Origin: Pelagibacteraceae bacterium AG-325-F15
Lineage (GTDB): Bacteria > Pseudomonadota > Alphaproteobacteria > Pelagibacterales > Pelagibacteraceae
Length of the DNA stretch: 34,195 bases
Assembly (NCBI GenBank): GCA_003282895.1
Contig: QBYI01000005.1
Span: forward strand, 1 to 34,195
Reading direction: 5' to 3'
Shown: positions 8,730 to 17,383 of the stretch, in pieces
Layout of the letters: each line of letters opens with the position of its first letter
Position numbering within the stretch: position 1 is the stretch's first letter
The notes under the pieces: model-generated
Seen by the model: only the letters and a program-made list of their open reading frames with translations
What the model was told of the DNA's origin: nothing
Database searches by the model: none
Program-made: the position numbers and the translations under genes

Positions 8730-10655
8730 ATGCTCACTCAAATAGTAACTTTCTTAATATTATTTGCTATCATTGGATGTGTTCTTTATGGGAGACGATT
8801 AATAAGAACTGAAAAAGTTGACGCTGTTTTTGGAAACCCTGAAAGAGCGTTAGGTGGTACGCACTGGGTAATTGTAGGAAGTAGTTTTCTTATTTTTGTT
8901 TGGCTCTATTATTCTTGGGATATTGCAAAAGGATTTTATCCTCAATCTGCAAACGAGCTTTGCCAGGTAGCTAAGGTTAATGACTCTTTACTTGGACTAA
9001 AATATCAATTTCCTATAGAGGAAAGAGAGTTAAAAAGTACTTCCCAAATTAAACAGGAAAATAAAAATCTTAAGATAATTTCTTTGGAAATAAAAAATTC
9101 TCCAAAACTTAATAATGAACAAAAAACAATTCTTATTAATTTCATAGACAAGACAAAACAATTAATTCCTTTGTTAACTAATGAAGATTTGATTGAAATT
9201 GAAACTAAACAAAGAATAGATGATATAACTGGTAAAATTAATCTTTTGACTGAAAATTTTCAAAAGCCTGATTACCCAGTAGAAACTCAGCAAGAATTAA
9301 ATGAAAGACTACAAGCTGTAAAAGAAGAAGGTGGTTGGGGCATTACAAAAATTGATGCTGGTTCAGGTTCAATAGAAAATACATTGGAAGTGCCCCTAAT
9401 TCCAGCTACAAATCGAGGATTAAAATTTAATGCTGCTGCACAAGAATTGAATTTAATAAGTGAAGAGTTTTTTAAATTACGAAACCATAATCCACAATTT
9501 AAAAATAAAATAAAAGAAATTAAAAATAATATTAAAACTTATAGAAAAGGCCTGGATGATAATGAAGAAATAGCATCTTCTTACGCAAAAAATATTGTTA
9601 AAATTGCAAGAAGAATAGAATTTGCAAGTATTTATCCACCAAATGCACTAGATGAAATGCAAAATGCTATTGTTAAATTTGATAATGCTCAATTACAAGC
9701 TCAAGGTGGTCTAAGGTTTATAGATATTTTATTATTTCCTGCTGGAACTATTGTAGCAAGTGGAGCAAATTGCTCAGAACAAGGTTCTGGAAGATGGCTA
9801 CCAAAACCATCTGATACTTTTAATAAATTTGTCTTAATGTCAAAACCAAGTGTTGGTTATAAAGATGTTCCTCTTTTATGGGTAAAAATGGTTGATGTAA
9901 GTAACGTTGTTGGTTTTATAATTCCTGATTGGATTGCTGACATTTTACCAGGTGAATATCCTGTTCATAATAAAGATGGTGTAGTAAAACAAAATTTTAA
10001 AGGCATAGTTCTTAAATTTGCCACTGGTGATTTTAATTTATTAAAAGTACCTGTTCCTCATGGACATATATGGGATTCATTCTTGAGAGTATTTTTAGGT
10101 TTAGTTTTTGGAATTCTTATTGGGGTACCATTAGGATTGTTTATGGGTCTAAATCGATTTGCTAAAGGCTTCTTTGATCCTTTAATCGAATTATACAGAC
10201 CTGTTCCACCACTAGCTTGGGCGCCATTGATTATTTCAGTCTTGGGAATTGATAATACTGGAAAAGTATTTTTACTATTTATGGTTTCATTATCAATTAT
10301 GATTATATCTGCAAGAGCTGGGGCGTCAGGTACACAGCTTTCAAAAATACATGCTGCTCACTCATTGGGTGCCTCTAAAAAACAAATATTACGATATGTA
10401 ATATTTCCTAACTCATTACCTGAAATTCTTACAGGGATAAGAGTTGCTGTTGGGATGTGTTGGGGAACACTAGTAGCTGCAGAGTTTTTAGCAGGAACAA
10501 CAGGTATTGGTTTTGTTGAAAATGTTGCCAAAAAATACTTTCAATATGAGGTTATTTGGATAACAATTTTTATTATGGGAATGCTTGGGTTATTGTTTGA
10601 TATAACCTTAAGAAAACTTATAGATAAATATATTCCATGGCGTGGCAAAGGGTAA
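8730..10655 (+). CDS. tauC: Taurine-type ABC transporter permease with large N-terminal extension
   Basis: C-terminal ~200 aa is a BPD permease (LYRPVPPLAWAPLIISVLGI...HAAHSLGASKKQILRYVIFPNSLPEILTGIRVAVG); the first ~430 aa are extra. Confidence 0.88.
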   Translation: MLTQIVTFLILFAIIGCVLYGRRLIRTEKVDAVFGNPERALGGTHWVIVGSSFLIFVWLYYSWDIAKGFYPQSANELCQVAKVNDSLLGLKYQFPIEERELKSTSQIKQENKNLKIISLEIKNSPKLNNEQKTILINFIDKTKQLIPLLTNEDLIEIETKQRIDDITGKINLLTENFQKPDYPVETQQELNERLQAVKEEGGWGITKIDAGSGSIENTLEVPLIPATNRGLKFNAAAQELNLISEEFFKLRNHNPQFKNKIKEIKNNIKTYRKGLDDNEEIASSYAKNIVKIARRIEFASIYPPNALDEMQNAIVKFDNAQLQAQGGLRFIDILLFPAGTIVASGANCSEQGSGRWLPKPSDTFNKFVLMSKPSVGYKDVPLLWVKMVDVSNVVGFIIPDWIADILPGEYPVHNKDGVVKQNFKGIVLKFATGDFNLLKVPVPHGHIWDSFLRVFLGLVFGILIGVPLGLFMGLNRFAKGFFDPLIELYRPVPPLAWAPLIISVLGIDNTGKVFLLFMVSLSIMIISARAGASGTQLSKIHAAHSLGASKKQILRYVIFPNSLPEILTGIRVAVGMCWGTLVAAEFLAGTTGIGFVENVAKKYFQYEVIWITIFIMGMLGLLFDITLRKLIDKYIPWRGKG

Positions 10656-11665
10656 ATGTGAAAACCCCTGTTCTTAAAAAAGAAATCATAAAAATCTTTC
10701 AAAAGTTCGGTCTTAGCGAAGAGCATGCTTTAATTTCAACTAATGCATTAATTAATGCAGAATTAGTTGGTGCATATGGTCATGGTTTATCAAGACTTAA
10801 AATGTACTGTGATCGTATTTCAAAAAAAGTAATTAATCCAAAACCAAAAATTAGAATTAAAAAAATTTCTCAATCAATTTCTCATATTGATGCAAACAAT
10901 AGTATTGGTTTTGTTGCAGCAGATATTGGAATTAAAACGGCTATTAAAAATGCAAAAAAAACAGGAATTGGAATGGTCGCTGTTAAAAATAGTGGTCATT
11001 ATGGATTATCAGGTTATTACGCTGAACAAGCTGTTAAAAAAAATTTAATCACAATGATTTATACTAATGCTCCTCCAGCTGTTGCACCTCATGGCGCATT
11101 AAAAAGTTTATTTGGAACTAATCCTATTTGTTTTGCAACTCCAACTGGTTCAAAAATACCTTTTATATTAGATACATCTATATCTGTTATTAATAGAGGA
11201 AAGATAAGAGTTGCGGCAAGGAACAATCAAAAAATTCCTGAAGGTGTTGCGTTGGATAAATTTGGTAAACCAACAACAGATGCAAAAAAAGCTTTAAAAG
11301 GAGTTCAGCTTCCAATAGCTGGCTTTAGAGGATCGGGTCTTGCTTGGATGGTTGATATTTTAAGTGGAGTTCTTACAGGTGGAAATCATGCAGGACGTGT
11401 TAAAGATCCTTTTGATGATTTTACAGGTCCACAAAATATTGGTCATTTATTTATAACTTTTAAAGCAAATTTATTCCAAAAAAATTATACCAAAAGAATT
11501 AAAGATAATATTAAAACGATAAAAAAACTTCCAAAAATAAAAGGTATTAAAGAAATAATGTATCCAGGACAAAATAAATTTTATCGCTATAAAAATAATT
11601 TGAATAAAAAAATATTTATTTCAGATTTGATTAAAAAAGATTTAGAAAATTTAAAGAATTTTTAA
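10637..11665 (+). CDS. Ldh_2 (malate/L-lactate/sulfolactate dehydrogenase-like) oxidoreductase; start may be GTG at 10658
   Basis: GHGLSRLKMY, NSGHYGLSGYYAEQA, NPICFATPTG, GFRGSGLAWMVDILSGVLTGG. The GTG start would sit just after the tauC stop. Confidence 0.85.
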   Translation: MAWQRVNVKTPVLKKEIIKIFQKFGLSEEHALISTNALINAELVGAYGHGLSRLKMYCDRISKKVINPKPKIRIKKISQSISHIDANNSIGFVAADIGIKTAIKNAKKTGIGMVAVKNSGHYGLSGYYAEQAVKKNLITMIYTNAPPAVAPHGALKSLFGTNPICFATPTGSKIPFILDTSISVINRGKIRVAARNNQKIPEGVALDKFGKPTTDAKKALKGVQLPIAGFRGSGLAWMVDILSGVLTGGNHAGRVKDPFDDFTGPQNIGHLFITFKANLFQKNYTKRIKDNIKTIKKLPKIKGIKEIMYPGQNKFYRYKNNLNKKIFISDLIKKDLENLKNF

Positions 11666-11886
11666 CCGACAATAAACCCTAGTACCCCAATTGATAAAAA
11701 AACTGAACAAATAATAACAGTATTTCTTAATTTATCTTTTTTTTGAGAAACATGAAGCCTATGATTTAGTTTATTGACACACACTTTTTTTGATTTTTGA
11801 GTTTCTTTTTTTAGCTTTAGAACATCTAAATTAATGTTTGGGGTCTCAATATTATTAGATGTTCTATTTAAGCTTTCAGTACTCAT
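11662..11886 (-). CDS. Small predicted tail-anchored membrane protein of unknown function
   Basis: 74 aa, Lys-rich soluble part and C-terminal TM segment NTVIICSVFLSIGVLGFIVG; divergent to the regulator. Confidence 0.55.
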   Translation of the reverse strand: MSTESLNRTSNNIETPNINLDVLKLKKETQKSKKVCVNKLNHRLHVSQKKDKLRNTVIICSVFLSIGVLGFIVG

Positions 11887-11929
11887 GCATGTAATAAACC
11901 ACAGAATTATATTTTATAAATAAATTCAA

Positions 11930-11976
11930 TGTCCAAAATGGGTTGACAGTAGTTCCTATATTGTCCAGAATGGGTT
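11930..11976 (+). promoter_or_regulatory. Direct repeat TGTCCA[A/G]AATGGGTT x2 overlapping a predicted promoter
   Basis: Copies at 11930-11944 and 11962-11976 (32-bp period). TTGACA at 11943-11948, 17-bp spacer, CAGAAT at 11966-11971, ATG at 11980. Confidence 0.7.
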
Positions 11977-11979
11977 TTT

Positions 11980-12945
11980 ATGAAGTCTGTACCAAGCATA
12001 ACATTGCAAATTGATGAAAAAATAATTTTTAAGACTATTGCAAAAAATTTTAGCAAACTTGCTCCGTACTACTACTCGTTTATTAGTAATTGGCTAATTC
12101 GATCTTATAAATCTTATCAAGATATTGATAAGTTTATTATTGTTATTTATTTAATCAATAAAGACTTAATATTCTTTAGAAGAAATGGATTAATAATAGA
12201 TTATGATACTTTTTATAAAGAAAAAACAATAGAAATTGAGAAAATTAACATAACTGACATCTCAAAAGACCTAAAAATACCAAAAGAAAGTATTAGAAGA
12301 AAAGTTTTAGAATTAGAAAAAAAAGGTGTAATTAAAAAAACAGGAAAAAAGATTTTTGTTAATAGATCAGCTTTTTATGCTGCTCAAGCAATTAACACAT
12401 TAAAAGATTTAACTATTTTACTAAATGAATTTAGTAAATTATTAAAAAAAACAAAAGTAGGTGAAAAAGTTATTGAACCTGATGAAATTTCTAGTTCTAT
12501 AAAAAAAAACTTTTCTTTTTGTTGGTACCAATTTTATAAATTTTTATTTATTTTTACAAATCGATGGAGAAATGAGGTAGGTGATTTGGAAACTTTTTCT
12601 ATTGGTATTTTGGTTATGTTGAATGCATCACATAATGATAGCTTTAGGTTTAAAAATTTAAACCTTCGGGCTTATCAAAAATCTATTCAGGGTTCAGACC
12701 AAAGAGGAATAAATGCTATGTCAATTGCAGAAATAACAGGAATACCAAGACCAACAGTTGTTAGAAAATTAAAATTTTTAATCAACAATGGATTTCTTCA
12801 CATAAATGAAAAAAAACTTATTTCAATTAATATAAAAGGACTAGCCTTAAATAAAAGTCAAAAGCTACAGGATCAAAACATTTTAAGCTTAAGTAATTTT
12901 ATTTTTAGAGTATTTAATCAAATTAAAGTTATAAATATTAATTAG
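11980..12945 (+). CDS. Transcriptional regulator with two winged helix-turn-helix modules
   Basis: Two HTH-like segments: INITDISKDLKIPKESIRRKVLELEKKGVIKKTGKKIFV and MSIAEITGIPRPTVVRKLKFLINNGFLHINEKKLISI. Confidence 0.75.
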   Translation: MKSVPSITLQIDEKIIFKTIAKNFSKLAPYYYSFISNWLIRSYKSYQDIDKFIIVIYLINKDLIFFRRNGLIIDYDTFYKEKTIEIEKINITDISKDLKIPKESIRRKVLELEKKGVIKKTGKKIFVNRSAFYAAQAINTLKDLTILLNEFSKLLKKTKVGEKVIEPDEISSSIKKNFSFCWYQFYKFLFIFTNRWRNEVGDLETFSIGILVMLNASHNDSFRFKNLNLRAYQKSIQGSDQRGINAMSIAEITGIPRPTVVRKLKFLINNGFLHINEKKLISINIKGLALNKSQKLQDQNILSLSNFIFRVFNQIKVININ

Positions 12946-13783
12946 ATTTTCTTAATATATAAATAAATATAAAACCTGTAATATACATTAATAGAGCATA
13001 CGCGCCTGTAGGGATAACATATAAAATATCATCAAAAATCAATGTTGCAACAAACACTGCTAACGTACCATTTTGCAACCCACATTCTAAAGCAATACAT
13101 TTTTGTTGTGCAATTCCAGAAACAAATTTTTTTGCGATAAAATAAGCTATTACCATCATTGTTACATTTAAAATCAAAACTGCCAAACCTGCATCTGCAA
13201 GATAAGTAAAAATATTATCTTTTTCTTCAACCCAAATTGCTGCAAAGACAACTATAAATAACCAACCGGTTAATTTATTAATTATGTTAATCTTAGATAA
13301 AATAAAATTTTCAGCAAAACCTCTTATAACCATACCCAGAATTACTGGGATAGTAACTACTAATGCCATCTTTAAAGCTATACCAATCATTGAAATTTCT
13401 TTTGAAATTTCAACTCCTAAAAAGTTAGCTGAATTAACAACAACAAGAGGAACAGATATAATGCTAATCAAGCTTACAATAGCTGTTAAAGAAATAGAAA
13501 GAGCAACATCTCCATCTGCAAATTTTGTAAGTACGTTTGAAGTAACTCCCCCTGGTGCAGCAGCAATAATCATCAAACCAACTGCTAATGGTGCAGATAA
13601 ATTTAATATCAACGCTACCCCTAAAGCAACAATCGGTAAAATTAGTAGTTGAGAGATAAAACCTACAAAAAAATCCCTTGGGTTTCTTAAAATTCTTGTA
13701 AAATCTTTAATCGATAATCCAAGACCTAACCCTAGCATAATTATCGCTAATACAATTGGCGCAATCTTTGTTACAATCTCCAT
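12938..13783 (-). CDS. Bile acid:sodium symporter (SBF) family transporter
   Basis: Multi-TM protein with GLMIIAAAPGGVTSNVLTKFADGDVALSISLT and CIALECGLQNGTLAVFVA. Confidence 0.9.
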   Translation of the reverse strand: MEIVTKIAPIVLAIIMLGLGLGLSIKDFTRILRNPRDFFVGFISQLLILPIVALGVALILNLSAPLAVGLMIIAAAPGGVTSNVLTKFADGDVALSISLTAIVSLISIISVPLVVVNSANFLGVEISKEISMIGIALKMALVVTIPVILGMVIRGFAENFILSKINIINKLTGWLFIVVFAAIWVEEKDNIFTYLADAGLAVLILNVTMMVIAYFIAKKFVSGIAQQKCIALECGLQNGTLAVFVATLIFDDILYVIPTGAYALLMYITGFIFIYILRKSN

Positions 13784-13806
13784 ACCTACTTACCCTTGAA
13801 TTTGTA

Positions 13807-14967
13807 TTAAAAAATCTTGAAGAATTTTCTAATATCTTCAATTAAAAGTCTAGGTTTTTCTAATGCGGGAAAATGACCACCCTCATCCATTTTACTTATA
13901 TGCTTTATATTAAAAATTTTTTCAATATAAGATTTAGGAGGCCAAGCTGACATTTCTTTTGGGAACATTGCTATACCAGTTGGAATATTAATCTTTTTAA
14001 AATCATTTGGAAAATAACGTCCCCCTTCTTCTCTTCTTCCATAATAAATCCAAGCAGCTGTATTGAAAGTATTGGTTAAAACATAAACCATAATGTTTGC
14101 CAACAATGTATCTTTTGAATGTGCACTCTCAATATCATTATTTTTTAAATCTGACCATCCATGCATTTTTTCAATAATCCATGCAGCAATTCCTACAGGG
14201 CTATCAACCATTGCATAACTTAATGTTTGTGGTTTGGTTGCTTGTTGAGTTCTATATCCATCTTGAATGATTTGATCATTATCAAAATCACTTAACCATT
14301 GTTTCTCCTCATTTGTTTCTGGACCATAAGGAAGCCTCATTGTCAAACAATTGATATGCATAGCAATACAGTGTTCGTAATGATCATATCCTAACCAGTT
14401 AGCAATAGTGGCTCCCCAATCACCTCCTTGTGTAAAATATTTTTCATAATTCAAATTTTTAGTCATCATCTTATTCATAGTATTTGCAATTTTTCTGGGA
14501 CCTGCTGGCTTTTTTGGTGCATCAGAAAAACCAAATCCAGGTAGCGATGGTGCTATAACTGTAAAAGCATCTTCAGCTTTGCCTCCAAATTCTTCAGGAT
14601 GAGCTAATGGTTTGATAATTTCTAAAAACTCAACAATTGATCCAGGCCATCCATGCATTAAAAGTAATGGTTTAGGATTTTTTCCACTTCCTTCTTCTTT
14701 AATAAAATGAATATCCATACCTTCTACATTTGTTTTGTAATTAGAAAAACTATTGATCAATTTCTCGTGTTTTTTCCAATCAAATCCTGAAACCCAATAT
14801 TCACAAATTTCTTTCAAATATGTTTTGTTAGTTCCATGTATCCACCCTTCCATATTCTCAATAGATTTCCATGGGTAATTCTTTACTTTATTAGTTATAT
14901 TAGAAATTTGTTCTTCTGATACACTAATTTTAAATTCTTTAATCATTTTGACATATTTTATTATCAA
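13807..14967 (-). CDS. Epoxide hydrolase (EHN domain + alpha/beta hydrolase); start may be ATG ending at 14946
   Basis: N-terminal EHN-like WKSIENMEGWIHGTNKTYLKEICEYW; LLLMHGWPGSIVEF, IAPSLPGFGFSD, GGDWGATIANWLG, GGHFPALEKP. Confidence 0.9.
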   Translation of the reverse strand: MIIKYVKMIKEFKISVSEEQISNITNKVKNYPWKSIENMEGWIHGTNKTYLKEICEYWVSGFDWKKHEKLINSFSNYKTNVEGMDIHFIKEEGSGKNPKPLLLMHGWPGSIVEFLEIIKPLAHPEEFGGKAEDAFTVIAPSLPGFGFSDAPKKPAGPRKIANTMNKMMTKNLNYEKYFTQGGDWGATIANWLGYDHYEHCIAMHINCLTMRLPYGPETNEEKQWLSDFDNDQIIQDGYRTQQATKPQTLSYAMVDSPVGIAAWIIEKMHGWSDLKNNDIESAHSKDTLLANIMVYVLTNTFNTAAWIYYGRREEGGRYFPNDFKKINIPTGIAMFPKEMSAWPPKSYIEKIFNIKHISKMDEGGHFPALEKPRLLIEDIRKFFKIF

Positions 14968-15013
14968 TAATTACAAAAACAACTATATACATTTTAAATA
15001 TTATTTATAATCA

Positions 15014-15931
15014 TTGTTCATGCTTTCAAATAAAGAAATAATCTGTCCTAACAACCTTTTAGACGTTGCTCATAAAAAAAAAGGTGTGAAAGTTGCAGTT
15101 GTTAATGCTGGAAAACCATTGCCTATGCTATCAGTTCAAGATGCGGTAAATGAAAATTTAATCGAACCAATTTTTATTGGAGATAACAAAGAAATTTTAA
15201 AGTGTGCGGATGATTTACAATGGGACATTTCTCAATACGAAATCATTGACGAACCTGTTGAAAACAATACTGCAAAAATTGCTGCAAAACTTGCAAGTGA
15301 AGGTAAAATTAAAATAATTGTTAAAGGTCATATACATACTGATGTTTTAATGAAAGAAGTTCTTAAAAGAGAATATGATCTATTAGGTAAAACTAGATTA
15401 AGTCATATTTGGCACATGACAATTGAAAAAGATGATAAACCTTTAATTATCACTGACGGTGCCTTAAATGTATTACCCAACATTAAAACAAAAATGCATA
15501 TTCTTAGAAATGTAATAAACTTTTCTAATAGAATAGGAATATTAAGACCAAAAATAGCAGTATTATCAGCAACAGAGGAGGTTTTAGATAGTGTTCCGAG
15601 TTCGTTAGATGCTGCTGAATTAACTAGATTAGCTAAAAAAGATAATTTAGATGCTGATGTATTTGGGCCACTTGCTTTTGATAATAGCATTTCAAAAAAA
15701 TCTGCTGGAATTAAGGGAATTAAAAGTATTGTTGCAGGAGAAGCCGATGTGCTTTTAGTTCCAAGTGTTGAAACTGGTAATGCATTGGTTAAAATGATGA
15801 TTTACTTTATGGGAGCTTGTGCTGCTGGAGTTGTTGTTGGTGGAAAAGTTCCTGTGGTAATTACTAGTAGATCTGACGAAGCTCAAGCACGATTAGCATC
15901 TATAGCCGCAGCCGTTGTTGCTTTAGATTAA
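15014..15931 (+). CDS. Phosphate acetyl/butyryltransferase family protein
   Basis: VKGHIHTDVLMKEVLKRE, ITDGALNVLPNI, GEADVLLVPSVETGNALVKMM, PVVITSRSDEAQARLASIA. Confidence 0.88.
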   Translation: MFMLSNKEIICPNNLLDVAHKKKGVKVAVVNAGKPLPMLSVQDAVNENLIEPIFIGDNKEILKCADDLQWDISQYEIIDEPVENNTAKIAAKLASEGKIKIIVKGHIHTDVLMKEVLKREYDLLGKTRLSHIWHMTIEKDDKPLIITDGALNVLPNIKTKMHILRNVINFSNRIGILRPKIAVLSATEEVLDSVPSSLDAAELTRLAKKDNLDADVFGPLAFDNSISKKSAGIKGIKSIVAGEADVLLVPSVETGNALVKMMIYFMGACAAGVVVGGKVPVVITSRSDEAQARLASIAAAVVALD

Positions 15932-15944
15932 TTCTAAATAATAA

Positions 15945-16034
15945 ATGAAACCGTTTGATTATATAAGTTTATATTTCTTAGTAATCATACTCTGTATTGT
16001 AAGCGTTAATATTGTATATAGATTATATTTTTAA
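15945..16034 (+). CDS. Candidate 29-aa single-transmembrane microprotein
   Basis: ATG..TAA reads MKPFDYISLYFLVIILCIVSVNIVYRLYF*, starting 13 nt after the upstream stop; hydrophobic core with a terminal charged residue. No strong Shine-Dalgarno seen. Confidence 0.4.
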   Translation: MKPFDYISLYFLVIILCIVSVNIVYRLYF

Positions 16035-16093
16035 ATTATTGAATAAAATCTATTTTTACATTATTAAGAAACTTCAAAAAAAGGAAATAATTA

Positions 16094-17380
16094 ATGGCAA
16101 TACAATACCTAAAAAAATCACCAAAAACATCATCTACTGATGACACAAAAACCAGAGAGATAGTCGAAAATATTCTTAAAGATATTGAGACCACTAAAGA
16201 AGAAGGTTGTAAGGAACTTTCAAAAAAATTTGATAATTATGAAGGTGATGTAATTGTTTCAAAAGAGAAAATTGAAGAAATTAAAAAAAATTTAGATCAA
16301 AAAACTAAAGACGATATTCAATTTTCTCACGAAAGAGTAAGAAAATTTGCTGAGGCACAATTAAAAAATTATGGGCAAGATTTTGAAGTTGAACTATCTG
16401 ATGGATTGTTTGCTGGACAAAAACTAATTCCAGTTAATACGGCTGGTTGTTATGTACCTGCAGGCAGATATGCTCATATAGCTTCAGCTGTAATGAGCGT
16501 CACTACTGCAAAAGTTGCTGGAGTAAAAAATATTATTGTAGCAAGTTCGCCAAAGCCGAACATCGGAGTTCATCCATCAATAGTTTATACTGCAGATCTT
16601 TGTGGAGCTGACTCAATACTTAATTTAGGTGGAGTACAAGCTATTGCAGCTATGACCAATGGTTTATTTGGAAATGCGCCAGCTGATATATTGGTTGGTC
16701 CTGGAAATCAATTTGTTGCAGAGGCAAAAAGAATTTTATTTGGAAAAGTTGGTATTGATTTATTTGCTGGACCAACAGAAATTGCAGTTATAGCTGATGA
16801 TAAAGCTGATGAAGAGTTAGTTGCTGTTGACTTAGTTGGACAAGCAGAGCATGGTTATAATTCTCCTGCTTGGCTTTATACAACGAGTAAAAGAATTGCG
16901 GATTACGTAATTAAAAGAGTTCCTGAATTAATCGCAGAACTACCAGACTTACCTAGAGAAAATGCAGGTGCTGCATGGAGAGATTATGGAGAAGTAATTC
17001 TATGTGATACTGATGAAGAAATGGCTACTGTTAGTGATGAATATGCTCCAGAGCATTTAGAAGTACAAACACAAAATCTAGACTGGTTTCATAAAAGACT
17101 AAAGAATTACGGGTCTTTATTTATTGGAGAGGAAACAACTGTTGCATATGGTGATAAATGTTCTGGTACTAATCACATATTACCAACTAAAGGTGCTGGA
17201 AGATACACGGGTGGATTATTTGTAGGGAAATTTATAAAAACTCTAAGCTTTCAGAGAATGTCTAAAGAGTCTACTAAATCTGTTGGAGCTGCATGTGCAA
17301 GAATTTCAAGATACGAAGGAATGGAAGCTCATGCACGAACTGGTGATGCAAGACTTAGAAAGTACGGATTTTCAAACTAA
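16094..17380 (+). CDS. Histidinol dehydrogenase family protein, probably HpsN-like (sulfopropanediol 3-dehydrogenase)
   Basis: HisD fold with GQAEHGYNS, EYAPEHLEVQ, GDKCSGTNHILPT, EAHARTGDAR; loop IPVNTAGCYVPAGRYAHIASA differs from typical HisD VGLYVPGG; no other his genes nearby. Confidence 0.85.
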   Translation: MAIQYLKKSPKTSSTDDTKTREIVENILKDIETTKEEGCKELSKKFDNYEGDVIVSKEKIEEIKKNLDQKTKDDIQFSHERVRKFAEAQLKNYGQDFEVELSDGLFAGQKLIPVNTAGCYVPAGRYAHIASAVMSVTTAKVAGVKNIIVASSPKPNIGVHPSIVYTADLCGADSILNLGGVQAIAAMTNGLFGNAPADILVGPGNQFVAEAKRILFGKVGIDLFAGPTEIAVIADDKADEELVAVDLVGQAEHGYNSPAWLYTTSKRIADYVIKRVPELIAELPDLPRENAGAAWRDYGEVILCDTDEEMATVSDEYAPEHLEVQTQNLDWFHKRLKNYGSLFIGEETTVAYGDKCSGTNHILPTKGAGRYTGGLFVGKFIKTLSFQRMSKESTKSVGAACARISRYEGMEAHARTGDARLRKYGFSN

Positions 17381-17383
17381 AAA

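Noticed and set aside
13284-13652. 122-aa plus-strand ORF
   Set aside because: Antisense to the well-supported SBF transporter; composition follows the complementary coding frame and no domain is recognisable.
15403-15690. 95-aa minus ORF
   Set aside because: Antisense to the phosphate acyltransferase gene, no recognisable domain.
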